A DNA stretch of 42,774 nucleotides from Conidiobolus incongruus B7586 (lineage: Eukaryota > Entomophthoromycota > Entomophthoromycetes > Entomophthorales > Conidiobolaceae), in NCBI GenBank assembly GCA_000697335.1, contig JNEM01009929.1, positions 1-42,774 of the forward strand, given 5' to 3'. Positions 11,358-23,022 of this stretch are shown in pieces; position 1 is the first letter of the stretch, and every line of letters begins with the position of its first letter. Below the pieces are notes generated by a model. The model made no database searches and had not been told where the DNA came from. It saw only the letters and a program-made list of their open reading frames with translations. Both the position numbers and the translations under genes were made by a program.

Positions 11358-11435
11358 TTACGCGCTTGCGAGAGCTTTCCAAACGTGATCAGAGATATAA
11401 TCAGAAGAGTTTTTCTCTTGGGAGTGAGAGTACAT
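11358..11435 (-). CDS. arginine attenuator peptide (AAP) uORF in the CPA1 leader
   Basis: A 25-codon uORF ends 17 nt before the CPA1 ATG. Its core DYISDHVWKAL matches the fungal arginine attenuator peptide (Neurospora arg-2: DYLSDHLWRAL; yeast CPA1: DYISDHIWK). Register is also kept: Asp12, Tyr13, Ser15, Asp16, His17 and Trp19 sit at the Neurospora positions, and total length is 25 against 24 residues. In that system the nascent peptide stalls the ribosome at the uORF stop when arginine is high, blocks scanning to the main start and triggers mRNA decay; changing Asp12 abolishes this. The uORF ATG has T at -3, a weak context that would allow leaky scanning when arginine is low. It is the only ATG between the likely TATA box and the main start. 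The similarity is seen directly; arginine regulation here is inferred. Confidence 0.93.
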   Translation of the reverse strand: MYSHSQEKNSSDYISDHVWKALASA

Positions 11436-11553
11436 AAATCTAAAGAGCGAAAGCAAGGAAAGACAGTGCTGTTTAAAAGGCACTCAGAGAGCTTAATTAG
11501 TTTTCAGTAACAAGAAAACAGTTATTTTTCGTCAAGATGAATGCTGAACCCTG

Positions 11554-11560
11554 TTTTATA
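11554..11560 (-). promoter_or_regulatory. probable TATA box of CPA1
   Basis: On the minus strand the sequence reads GAATATAAAACAGGG. The TATAAAA element lies about 120 nt upstream of the AAP start codon, which leaves room for a leader of roughly 50-90 nt before the uORF. No initiator was identified. Confidence 0.5.
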
Positions 11561-11622
11561 TTCAGGAAACTAGTTCGACCATTTTATTAGGCAAAAAAGA
11601 CAGAAATGGATTTGATTGGATA

Positions 11623-11639
11623 TGAATCATCTTGAATCA
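11623..11639 (-). promoter_or_regulatory. paired Gcn4/Cpc1-like sites upstream of CPA1
   Basis: TGAATCA occurs twice, at 11623-11629 and 11633-11639, spaced exactly 10 bp (one helical turn) and about 65 bp upstream of the TATA box. Each differs by one base from the Gcn4/Cpc1 consensus TGACTCA. CPA1-type genes are known targets of general amino-acid control in fungi, so a role is plausible, but two 7-mers in AT-rich DNA are weak evidence. Confidence 0.4.
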
Positions 11640-13157
11640 TTTCAAATAACTGATATTGATTAAATATAATAGTATTTAGTTTATTTATAACATTCATAAT
11701 CTTTATCAACAGTGATCAATTAATAGACTAACTATTGGCTAAAATTCGGGTTGCTATTATAATTATAGAATATTATTACGGATATTTTCCTTATATATAA
11801 AATAAATAAAACTATGACCAATGGTTAAAATATCGATCACTATCAGCACCATATTTCATCTTATGAAAGCTAAATATCAAACAATCAACTCAATAAAAAT
11901 ATATCAAATATAAATTACCATGATCTGAGTGATATTTAACTGATTGAAGCAAAGAGATTGTTAAAACGATGCGCTTGATTCAGGATAACTAAGGACTTTC
12001 ATTACTTATACAAGTTAATCTAAAAAAGTTTAAGAAAATTTATAGAATAATATCCTTTAATATATTTGTTCGATTAAAGTGACATAAAATTCTGAGGGGT
12101 ATTTCTTTTGAATTAATCTTGTATAATATGTGACACATTTTGAATGTGACTGAATAATATTAATCAATTGAAAATCATTTAGAGCTTATTCATTATTCTC
12201 ATCATATTTATCCAACCGCTTAATTCTTTTATCATATCCACTCAATCACAAATTGTAAGATCTATCTTTTAAGGATCTGTTCAATGGATTTTATAAATGA
12301 ATTGTATTAATTTGATTCAAATAAAATAAAAAGAGGGAAAAAATATTTGATTATTATTTGAACCTTGATAGAGCCAAATGTAAATTGAGATAATTATAAG
12401 TTGTTATTTTTACTAGAATAACAAATTAATTCTAATCCAAATTATGATTTCAGTGCACAAATATTAACAATATATCTAAATACTGATTGATATTTACTCA
12501 TAGAAATTAATAAAATATTTTCGAAATATAAGTAAAAATGATATACATTTCCTTAGAATTTAAAATGATTTTAAAGATATTAATTGCTTATACTTCAAAT
12601 CAATTTACTTGAATAAAAATATTTTTAAATTATGTTAAATTCACAAATTCTTCAGTTGATAAAATATATATTAGTTACCGTGAATGGACAAACATTTTCA
12701 TAGTTGCACAATTATTCTTGAGAAAATTCACTGCTATATATTTGCATAATTTTAAATTGACATATTTATGATGACATTATTCTCATGTTTCTTAGATTAA
12801 TTAAATTCATACTGAGATATAATTCAAAATATCATTGTTAGATTTACTTCATATTAAATTATAAGTCTGTTCTCAATTTGAATTTGATGATTATATTAGA
12901 TTATAATAATGACCTCATTAAAATTATTGTAAATGCTTTGATTGATTAAAAATTATGTTTATTTGCCAATTGTAATAATGCTTTAATATCAATTAATTAC
13001 TTAATACAAATTTATTATATTAATTACATCTATTATAGCCTTCCTAAAACAATAATATGCTAATTGATATATTTATAATTGTATTTTATTAATATATTAA
13101 CTAAAAATATATTTTATATTTATTTTACTTGTTTCTAAATGAATATACAATTTCACA

Positions 13158-13194
<37 letters not shown>

Positions 13195-14163
13195 TATTCT
13201 GACATAATAGATTCGTTATTCTAGCATTTTTTACATGATATTTTATCTCTAACCACAAGCATCATTATTTGAAATTTTATATCATCTTTTATTAAGTTTT
13301 AGTTTTTGATATTTTATTCAAATTTAGTGAGTAAATAAATTAAAATAACAACTTGGTTAAATTTTTCAGATGATTTACAATGGTCATCATTTATTCTGTT
13401 AGATGAGAGTTCATATATCTAAAAAATAATCTCAATATATCAAATGTATTTAATATTAAATAGCATTGTTATAGAATAATATTACAATGAGATATAATAA
13501 ATTACTAAATTCGATATTTGTGTTTCAAGGATTTGAAATGCAATCAACATAGTAAATATGGATTCTGGTGAGTATATAATATTTATTAATTACATTTTGA
13601 ATTTCTAGCAAGAAGTTATCTATAATTGTATTAATCTTGAGATTATATCTATAATTGTATAATACAAAATATATATTAAAACTTCATAGTATTACCCTAC
13701 GTTATGTATATATATAATGAATTAAATCAATATTATAAGGTTAATCATAATCAATATACGCATTTTAAGTATTAACGCGAATAAACATCAATCTGTAATC
13801 CAATTAAAAAATACGCATTTAATAAAACTAGTATAATTAAAAAATATAATATTTAATGAATTCTCAGATTTTTTGAATAAATTTACATTTAATTTGAATA
13901 TTATTCATAATTACTTATCAAAAAAATGAAATTTAATTTTATTAATCCCATAAAGGATCGAGTCAATGTCTGGAATATATTCAAACCTCAATCGCGTAAT
14001 TAAAAATGAATAACAGGTATTTATCAATTTGCTATCACCATATTATCTTTGAATTATCATACTATATCAAATTTAAATAATAGCATTTTATATTATTATT
14101 ATCCGAATTATATTTAATAAATACCTCATATTTATATGATACAATAGCATTTAGTATATAACA
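11640..14163. other. 2.5-kb divergent intergenic region, no gene recognised
   Basis: Lies between the CPA1 promoter and TOP3. It is AT-rich with stops in all frames and contains an ATT-repeat microsatellite at about 13160-13195. A short ATG frame at about 13558 followed at once by GTGAGT looks like a donor site and could be an upstream noncoding exon, but nothing supports it further. Confidence 0.45.
13160..13195. repeat. (ATT)n microsatellite
   Basis: About twelve uninterrupted copies of the trinucleotide ATT. A simple repeat with no gene context. Confidence 0.9.
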
Positions 14164-17100
14164 ATGAAAGTATTATGTGTTGCTGAAAAACCTTCTATGG
14201 CTAATGAGTTAGCAAAAATACTATCTCAAGGAAGTGCTGTCAGAGTATTTTGTAAAAAATTATGGCTACATAAAATTGTTTTCTAATAATGTTATATTAG
14301 AGAACTGGAATCGATACATATTGTTCTAACTGGGATTTTCCATACCAGTTTCAAAATAGAAGCTGCTCATTTACTATGACATCTATTCGAGGACATTTAA
14401 TGAGTTTGGATTTCAAACCTCCTTATAATAAATGGCTGACTTGTCAACCCCTGTTTTTATTTGAAGCTCCAGTTGAAAAATCAGTTCCAAGTGAATTCAA
14501 GGACACTGAAAAAAATCTGTTGAGAGAAGCGAGAAATTCTCAAGTTTTAATGATATGGACGGATTGTGATCGAGAAGGCGAAAATATAGGGGAAGAGATA
14601 GTTAACATTTGTAAAAAATCAAACTCAAATATTAAGGTTTATCGAGCAAGGTATAGTGTCATTCAACCAAGGTAAGTTCAATTAAGTACTTTTTTATTTC
14701 AATTTATAAATTCTTTGAACCAGTCATATCCATGAAGCATGCCGAAACCCTGGATCACTTGATATTTTTCAAGTTCAAGCTGTAAATACCAGAATGATAA
14801 TCGATTTAAGGATTGGCGCCTCTTTAACTAGATTCCAAACTCTCTCTCTTAAGGCTGCATTTCCCGAGCTAGACAAAGATATTATTAGCTATGGATCTTG
14901 CCAATTTCCAACATTAGGATTTGTAGTTGATCAATATGAGAAAGTAGAGCGTTTTATTCCAGAACCTTTTTGGTATATCTTTCTTAGCTACACAAAAGAT
15001 GAAAAGGTCACTGAGTTTAAATGGAGACGCAATAAACTATTTGACCATTTTTCAGCGTTTGTGTATTATGAATGCTGTATGGATAACCCAACGGCAAAAG
15101 TTGTTTTCAAGAAAGAGAAACCTACTTCAAAATGGTAAGCTATTTTACCCTGTAATATTCCATAGTTATTAATGATATTAATTAGGAAACCACTTCCGCT
15201 CACTACAGTTGAGTTACAAAAAGCAGCAAGTAAAATATTAAAAATATCATCAGACGAAACCATGGCCGTAAGTGTAACTAATCAATCTAACGTATATTTT
15301 ATAATGACCCATTCTTTAGATTGCTGAAAATTTATACAACAAAGGTTTTATAAGTTATCCAAGAACCGAAACCGATCAATTTGCAACGGATTTTCAATTC
15401 CAGCCTTTAATTGAGAAGCATCTATCCCATCCGCAATGGGGCCATTTCGCTAATTCATTACTTAACGAAGGCAAATTTCGGCCTCCCAGAAAAGGAAAAA
15501 ACAATGATAAAGCACACCCTCCTATTCATCCCACAGCGCAAGTAGTCAATTTGGAAGGAAATAGTAAGAAGATTTATGAGTTCATTACACGAAGATTTTT
15601 AGCTTCCTGTTCGGATGATGCTAAAGGATTCCAGACTGATTTCGAAATTGATGTTGCGGGTGAAATATTTACCACATCTGGATTAGTTATCACTGAGACC
15701 AATTATCTAGATATATATACATATGAGAAATGGAACGCTAAATCAATTCCTAACTTAAATTATGGAGAAACGTTTATTCCAACAGTACTTGAACTCCGCG
15801 AGGGAACCACTAGCTGTCCTAAACTTCTTACTGAAGCTGAACTGATTCACCTAATGGATAAAAATCAAATTGGAACTGATGCAACTATTCAAGAACATAT
15901 TAAGAAGATATTGGATAGAAACTACGTTTTTAAAGAAGGACCTCAGCAGGTTTTTCGACCATCTAAATTAGGAATAGGATTAGTTGAAGGATATAATAAT
16001 ATTGGTTTGGAAAAATCATTGACAAAGCCACTATTAAGACGACAAGTAATTATATGTTCATTTCTTTTCTTTTAATATTTCTAATTTTTTATCAGCTTGA
16101 ATATCAACTCAAAAGAGTTTGTGAAGGAAATCTACGACATGAGGTAGTAATGGCAGAATCCCTTGCAATGTATAAAGAAATGTTTATAAAATCATTTAAT
16201 CATTTGGACGTATTAGTAAATGTAAACACTTCATACAGTTCAAAGGATAAAATATTTAATTTATAATATTTAGGCATTATCTATTCATTTTAGACTTGAA
16301 GCATCTATTGACTTAAATTCACTGGCTTCAAAAGTTTTCAGGTTTTCTAAACCAGTTATGAATTGTCCTTCTTGCTCATCTCATATGGTAATTCGTAACA
16401 AAAATGATAAGTGGTACATAGGATGTCAATCATTTCCTTCATGTTCTTATTCTATTTGGATGGAAAGCTCACCTGTATCCAATATTGATGTATCCGACGA
16501 GCTTTGTCCTAGGTGCCTTAGATCCGTTCCTAATCTCAAAGTTAATTACTTGATATGGACCTTTTCTGATCCTCACATTGCAAATTTTTTTAATACATCA
16601 AACTACAAGGGATGTATTAGATGCGATGAAAATTTAGAAAATTTGTTAAATATTAAACAATCTCAGAATACATCATCAAATAGAAGCACCAATACTGCCC
16701 ATTGCAATTCTCTATCCAGACAACTTTCATCAACCACAGTTCAGAGAAATGTCATTTCTAATTCAACTGCTTTATTACCAACGATCAATAACTATCAATC
16801 TACTTTACCTAAACCAGCATCTGCTAATCCTCTTACTCCAAGTGTATCTAGTAATGATCAAGAACTCCAAAGGATTCGAGATATGTATCAACAAAATTCT
16901 TCATCTGATCCTGGAATTCCAAGATGCGAATGTAATCTTGAAACCGTTTTGAGAACAGTCTCTAAACAAGGTCCAAACCAAGGACGATCATTTTATATAT
17001 GTAGAAAGGTTTCAGCACAATGTAAAACGTTTATTTGGGTTGATGAAATGAATTCAGATCATCCGGCACGAAATATCGGAATACAACATAATGCTTCTTC

Positions 17101-17373
17101 CTCCAGCACCAATCTATCTAATATAACCTGCTTTAGATGTAACCAGGTAAACAATTATCAACTTACACTACATTCTACCATGAATACTAACTATTTTAGA
17201 CTGGCCATTATGCCAATAATTGCCCTGAACTTAATGCAGGATCAAATAACCCTACTAACAACAATAGTTCAAGTAATAGTAGAAAAATTACACGTAAAAG
17301 AGCAGCTCCAAGGTCCTCTAAAAGTACTACTAGAAATAGTGTAAGTTCCAAATCTAAGAGAAAGCAAAAGTAA
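14164..17373 (+). CDS. TOP3: DNA topoisomerase III (type IA)
   Basis: Eight exons: 14164-14244, 14301-14671, 14724-15134, 15186-15267, 15320-16045, 16096-16221, 16274-17146 and 17200-17373, about 947 residues. The end of exon 6 could instead be 16215. The enzyme passes single strands and, with a Sgs1/BLM helicase and Rmi1, dissolves double Holliday junctions. The Toprim start is MKVLCVAEKPSMANELAKIL, with the acidic WTDCDREGENIGEEI motif further on. Core motifs are IIDLRIGASLTRFQTL and SYGSCQFPTLGFVV. The catalytic tyrosine is Tyr328 in GFISYPRTETDQF. The C-terminus carries a C4 zinc finger (CPSC...CQSFPSC), a second Cys pair set, a GRF zinc finger (CECNLETVLRT...CKTFIWVDE), a CCHC knuckle (CFRCNQTGHYANNC, split by the last intron) and a basic Ser/Lys tail. 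This tail is of the TOP3-alpha type; yeast Top3 is shorter. Confidence 0.96.
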
Positions 17374-19545
17374 TTATTAAAAGATAACTTTTATTTACTC
17401 TTTAAAACATTTTTTTCTTTATCATTACCACAATATATTAATCAAATAATTTGTATTATATTAACTGTATAATATATTATTTTTTGAATTACTTAATTAT
17501 TAATTCACTTTTTAAACTTTTTGCATTATTCCAAAATTACTAACTTAATTACACAATATATCCTCAGTTGCTCTTGATTAATATTATTTTCAAATTATAA
17601 TTTTTCTTTTAATTATGAATTTTAAAATATAATAGTTTTATTATATTTTTTAATAAATTTTTTGAATGTTTAATAATTATAAAATTTGTTTATTAATTTT
17701 ATATTTATTTTATAAATAAATATATGAATTTTATTAATTAAAAATATTAAATAAATATTAATTATTAAAATATTTATTAATATAATCTATCATATTAAAA
17801 AACTAATTTATTTTATATTGAATTAATTAAATAATATATAATATATTTAAATAATTAATATCTTAATGATTTAATAATCCTTAATTAAAAATATCAAAAT
17901 ATTTTAGTTTTTTATATTTTAACAATGAATGATAAAATAATAATAGAAATTAATTTTTTATTCTTGGTAAATATTAAATAATACTCTTAAATTTTAAAAT
18001 AATAAATTTAACAATAAATAATAATTTTAAATAAAATATTATTTTTATATGTATTTAACTAATTTTAGTAGATTTTAAATAATTTCTGGTTAAATTTAGT
18101 GATATTAAAATAAAAAACCTTTTATGTTTATTATTTAGTTTAAATATAATCATATTTGATTTTAAATTTTGAAATAAATATTTTAATAAAAAATCAATTT
18201 TGATTGATATATATAATATGAAAATATTAATTCTATAATATAATTCATATATAATTTATTTTGATAGAGCTACCAAAATATATGAAAAATTAGAAATTAG
18301 ATATTTTTCTATTTTATTTTCAATATTGATATATATCAAAATTAATCATTTTAATTGTATTTAAATTTTTATTATTAAATTATATATTTATGGAATTTTC
18401 TATTAAATAATGATATTGAAATTATATTTTTGATCAATTTTTATTTTTATCACTCATCTGTATTTCAATTATAAATAATTAAAAATATTCAAATTGTTTT
18501 CATCCATGATTAATATAAGAATATATAGAAACATGTTGAAATAAAAATCAATTAAATTATCCAATTATATTCAATAAGTTAAAGTTTCACTTTATTCACG
18601 ACTGATTATATATTAAAAATTATATAATTTGAATTTATTCAATTAATTCAATACTTCAATATTTTTAATTAAAGGTGCTTAGATACAGACAAATGAGTAA
18701 AATTTCAGATTATAAAATATTTTTATCTTTATCTTGTACATAATATCATCATATTCAATAAAAATAATTTCTCAAAATCCAGAATTATTAAATAATTTTA
18801 TAAATCAATTACACAAAATGATATAATCAAGAATTCAAACTGAAATATATAATGCATAGCTGATATTTGGAAGATAAGATTAATTTCTAAAATTAGAAAT
18901 CTATAATTTGAAAGATTCAAATCAGTTCAATTTAATTTTGTTACTTATAGAAAAAATATTTCAAAGCTGAAAGGTAAATGAAACGGATTGTGTATGTTAG
19001 TAGGCGAAGAAGATATTTTATATTGTAATGTATTAGTTTAAACTTCAATTTATAGTAATCATTAATAATTAAATTCTATTTTTTGAACACCAAGTCCAGA
19101 TATATGTAAATTAATACCAATAAGCGCAGAAAGCATGGTTGAATGAAAGGATGCGGATTCTAAATAAACGATAGATTATAGAATATTAAGTTATTCATAC
19201 AAATATTAGCTAATACTAAGTGGTAATTAAATGATTTATTTTAGCAATAAGTATTGAATAATGACACAATTGTTATTTGATAAATTGGGGAAAATATGAA
19301 TTAAGCGTATAATAATTAATGAATATAGGGTAAAAAAATTATACAAAATTTAATTGGGAGAATGCTTAAAAATTTGATGATAGATGTTTATGGTGAGTTA
19401 AAATTGATATCATATTGAATATCCACTGCCAAATTTTGGGTTTGAATTCGAATTTAAAACCACAGGTCAATATTTGCAAAATTTGTTTTAATTCTTAATT
19501 TAATATTAATACAAAAAATAGATTCAATACTAGTTAAAATATATA
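17374..19545. other. 2.2-kb AT-rich intergenic region
   Basis: The stretch 17400-18500 is extremely AT-rich, with hardly any C or G, and carries no coding frame. The rest is ordinary intergenic DNA that includes the SYM1 promoter. No RNA gene or mobile element is recognisable. Confidence 0.5.
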
Positions 19546-20154
19546 ATGAGTTATTTTTATAGAGGATTTAAAAGTTTTTCAACTAAGAGACCTGTTTTAG
19601 CTCTCTCCATTACAAATGGTTTTTTAGGTTTAATTGCCGATGTGAGTGCACAATCTATTGGGTCCAATGATAAATCTGAAGGTTTTGATCAGTCTAGATT
19701 AGCTCGATTTATCGGTTATCAATCTTTATTCGCTCCTATTTCTTATTACTGGTATTCTTTTCTTAATAGAAAATTTCCACTACCAACCCCTTCACCTAAC
19801 ACTTCAAGATCCATAGCTTTATTCAAGCCAGTTTTAAAGAGAGTGTTCATCGACCAAGTGCTATTTGCTCCCTTAGCTATTGGAAACTTCTTCATTGTTA
19901 TGGGCAAGTTGGAAGGTAAAACTTGGGAAGATATCAAGGAAAAGTTTAGAAATCAATATTTCACAGCACTTATATCCAATTATACCCTCTGGCCTATTTC
20001 TCAATTTATTAACTTCAGCCTTGTTCCATTATATTATCAGGTCCCATTTGCCAGCACTGTAGGAATTATATGGAATACCTATTTGAGCTGGTTGAATAAC
20101 AAGGAATATCAAACTACTCAAATCTTACCTCAATCATCACCAATGTCAAGTTAA
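19546..20154 (+). CDS. SYM1: Mpv17/PMP22 family membrane protein (Sym1-like)
   Basis: Single exon, 202 residues, the normal length for this family. The N-terminal fingerprint is recognisable: YFYRGFKSFSTKRPVLALSITNGFLGLIADVSAQ, whose equivalent in relatives reads W..Y...L..P..T...T.G.L...GD...Q. The C-terminal signature is clear: LWPISQFINFSLVPLYYQVP followed by GIIWNTYLSWLNNKE. Four membrane helices are expected. Relatives sit in the mitochondrial inner membrane (Mpv17, Sym1) or in peroxisomes (PMP22, Woronin-body proteins) and are thought to act as channels or stress-linked transporters. The basic, Ser/Thr-rich N-terminus favours mitochondria. The exact substrate is unknown for the whole family. 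Confidence 0.9.
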   Translation: MSYFYRGFKSFSTKRPVLALSITNGFLGLIADVSAQSIGSNDKSEGFDQSRLARFIGYQSLFAPISYYWYSFLNRKFPLPTPSPNTSRSIALFKPVLKRVFIDQVLFAPLAIGNFFIVMGKLEGKTWEDIKEKFRNQYFTALISNYTLWPISQFINFSLVPLYYQVPFASTVGIIWNTYLSWLNNKEYQTTQILPQSSPMSS

Positions 20155-20830
20155 ATAATGAAATAGTACTTAATTTCTTTTATTATTCTCACTCTACATA
20201 ATTGTTATATCCTAAAAAGTGGAAAAAATTCATGGCTTTGTGTTAATTGATTTGTCATATCTTCCACTAAAAATTTTGGATAATGTTTAAAAATACTTAG
20301 ATTTAGATTAATTATTTAATAAATATTATCATATTCATAAAAATTTTGTTAATTGATAAATAATAGTGTAGTTTTAATATAAAATTTTTTAACATTGATA
20401 TATATATATGTATAATATTTAAAAAGTATTTTGAAGATAAAACATATTGTCAATTTTACGTGGATTATATTTATTGGGTTTCTTTACGTCATATATTAAT
20501 ATTAAATCAATATATTAATTCTAATTATAATAAGATTTTAGTAATTAATGAATATTTAATATATTCTAAAATAATTTAATAAATTTAGTTAATACAACCA
20601 ATATTGAATAAAAGATAAATAATTATATTTTGAATTAATGATTAAATAAATAATATAATTTTAATGTAATTTTTCGATATTATTAGAATAAGGGTGAATA
20701 TGCAATTTAAAACTCTGTATTATTTGATAAAAATTTGATGAATATTCATTTATCAGAAAAGATATGCTGAATAATTTATTGCTATAATATACTATACAAG
20801 TATATCATATAATTTAAAGCTTTGATATCG
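20155..20830. other. convergent intergenic region, nothing recognised
   Basis: AT-rich 3'-to-3' spacer between SYM1 and the prenylcysteine oxidase gene. No coding frame, RNA or repeat was noticed. Confidence 0.5.
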
Positions 20831-22407
20831 TTATTTTCTCCATTTTAATTGGCCAACAAGGTCTTCTTCAATCAATTTAACAATATTCTTACTGGCAACT
20901 GTCTCAGTTTCCATGGTAGAAATGGCAGGTTCCATCGCATTTACATAATAAATATTATCATGTAATATGATAGGTGGAAATCGTTTCCTTGGTTTCATGA
21001 CAGGATACGCTTTCCAGTCTTTACGATAAATTTGATCTAATCCAAGTGTAGTGTTAAGTAACTTGAGTAAGAGTTCATCTGTAATAGGTTCAACTGATGA
21101 TATGTCAACAATTCCGTTAGAGTGAGTAATTACTGAAAAAGGCGATTTAGTAGTATATCCTAATATTGTCTCAGGCAATTCTTCGACGGATTTCAAATTA
21201 AAATAAGATGGATTTAAAGTAACGTTAGTAAGTACCATTGTATACACATTCTTATATTCAATTTCAAAATCGAGAATAGCATCCTTGGGTAAATGAATGT
21301 TAGATAAATGTAATGGAGTGGCTAGAATCACTATATCATACAATGTATTCAATGGATTTTCATTAATGTGCAGTTGATATTTGTTATTGGCACCAAAATC
21401 ATTAACTGGGATAATAGCAGTCACTTTAGAGTTCAAATATGGTGTAGCAATTGAATGTTTTAAAAATTCCTTGAATAGCAAGTCGTTACCCTTTTTAATA
21501 CCTTCTCTGCTTGAAGTACCAACGAAAGCAGTCGCTCCAGCTAATACATGAAGTGTATTTGGAATGGAGTATATATTTCTGGTGATAGCTTGATAAAACT
21601 CGTCAACAAAAACTTCTGATACACCAACTTCATTAACTAAAAATTCTCTATTTGATAATGTTGTATAGTTAGCAAGATCTACAAAACTCAAGAGTTGTTC
21701 AATGGAACTGAATCCGGGTGTAGTTGGCTCATAGAGTTTTAAAAATTGATCTCTAAGTTTGTTAGACAGAAGTTGTGTTTTATAGAAACCATAGCCATAT
21801 CGATAATAGAATTTAATTTGGCTCCAATAAGAGTTATCATAAGTGAAGACAAACTGAGAGCCATCGTATAAACCAAAGGAAGCGTTAGAACTGGCTAAAT
21901 TAACTTTTTCAATATTAAATTTTTCACAAGCTTCCTAAATGAAAGTTGTCAAATATATGAGTTCAAACCAATTTAAATATGATGTACTTGTATGTTATAA
22001 TTGACACTAATAAAGACAAAAAATATTCTTTAATCAATGAATAAAACAAATTAAATGAACAAATTACTCAACAAAACAACCTGCTCCCATTTCGAATTTT
22101 TCTCCTTCAAGGAAAATAGGGTAGGCTCTTCCACCAATTCGGTCGCTAGCTTCATATAAATCAATATTTAATTTGTAATCAATTTTATCTTGAAGATCTG
22201 ATAAATAATAAGCTGCACTCGTTCCACCAGCTCCTCCTCCAATACTAATTTTTAAATTAAATTTAAATTCATTCAAGTGAATTTTGATATTATTTACATT
22301 GCAATATTTTTCGATTGAAATTTATAAGATAAAGGAGGGCTAAAGACAGTTTGCTTAGCTTGTAATCCATACAAGCAAAATGAATAAAACAAACTATAGA
22401 TTCTCAT
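20831..22407 (-). CDS. PCYOX1: prenylcysteine oxidase-like flavoprotein
   Basis: Exons in coding order: 22407-22298, 22244-22068, 22006-21988 (only 19 nt) and 21934-20831, giving 469 residues; all phases close. Family members use FAD and oxygen to cleave the thioether of prenylcysteines released when prenylated proteins are degraded, giving cysteine, a prenyl aldehyde and hydrogen peroxide. The start MRIYSLFYSFCLYGLQA is signal-peptide-like, consistent with the lysosomal/vacuolar or secreted site of the animal enzyme. The dinucleotide-binding motif NIAIIGGGAGGTSAAYYL is split by intron 1 and is followed by IDLYEASDRIGGRA, which completes the FAD/NAD(P) fingerprint. The long last exon has the family-specific lyase region, including SIEQLLSFVDLANY and SNREFLVNEVGVSE. 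The 19-nt exon encodes DVNYNI and keeps the frame between conserved blocks. Confidence 0.9.
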
Positions 22408-23022
22408 TCAAAAATAATAATTAAATATAGTGAAATAGTAAATATTATTTAATCAATAGATACAAATATGAAATAACAAGAGAAATAGATGATTGAATTT
22501 TTAAGAGCAAGTTTTATTTTGTGAATAATTCAATATTCTAATTGAATGACGTGTTTGGAAATCATGCTGTGTAAGCAAGGAAATATTTTAAAAATTAAAT
22601 TTATTAGATTCATGATTTTGTTGTATTTTGAAAATATCCATCCATCTCAATTTGATAGTTAAGTCCATATTACCCCCCCATTTATAGTGGCTTTGTCAGT
22701 CTATAATTAAAGGATACTTTTTGTACTATTTGTTCTCTTTGTTAGATTTTAACCAAATCTTATATCATTCAGTGAATGAACTATTTAAACCCAGAAGTGG
22801 TAAAGGAAGAAGAAAGTTGTTTTTTCTGAATATTCTGCCACTACATTTCAACAATAAGTCAGTTTTCAAACATATGGTCCCAGCATGCTAATGAGCAAGA
22901 TTAATAAATAATTTACTAAATCATATTACAAGTACATTTCTAACAACCATCTTTATTTATAAAACTTATTATAAACACAGTAATTTATTAAATAAATATG
23001 TTCAATTTATATTTTTATCAAA
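22408..23022. other. intergenic, includes prenylcysteine oxidase promoter
   Basis: Head-to-tail spacer between GUF1 and the prenylcysteine oxidase gene, both on the minus strand. The part 22660-22900 is less AT-rich than the rest and has a C7 run near 22673. No coding frame or RNA gene was seen there. Confidence 0.45.

Noticed and set aside
19430-19480. Possible tRNA B-box-like sequence on the minus strand
   Set aside because: No acceptor stem, anticodon arm or A box could be placed around it. No tRNA was convincing anywhere in the window.
22700-22717. GTATCCTTTAAT on the minus strand, resembling a U12 donor
   Set aside because: No coding exon borders it and no matching branch site or acceptor gives a gene; it lies in spacer DNA upstream of the prenylcysteine oxidase.
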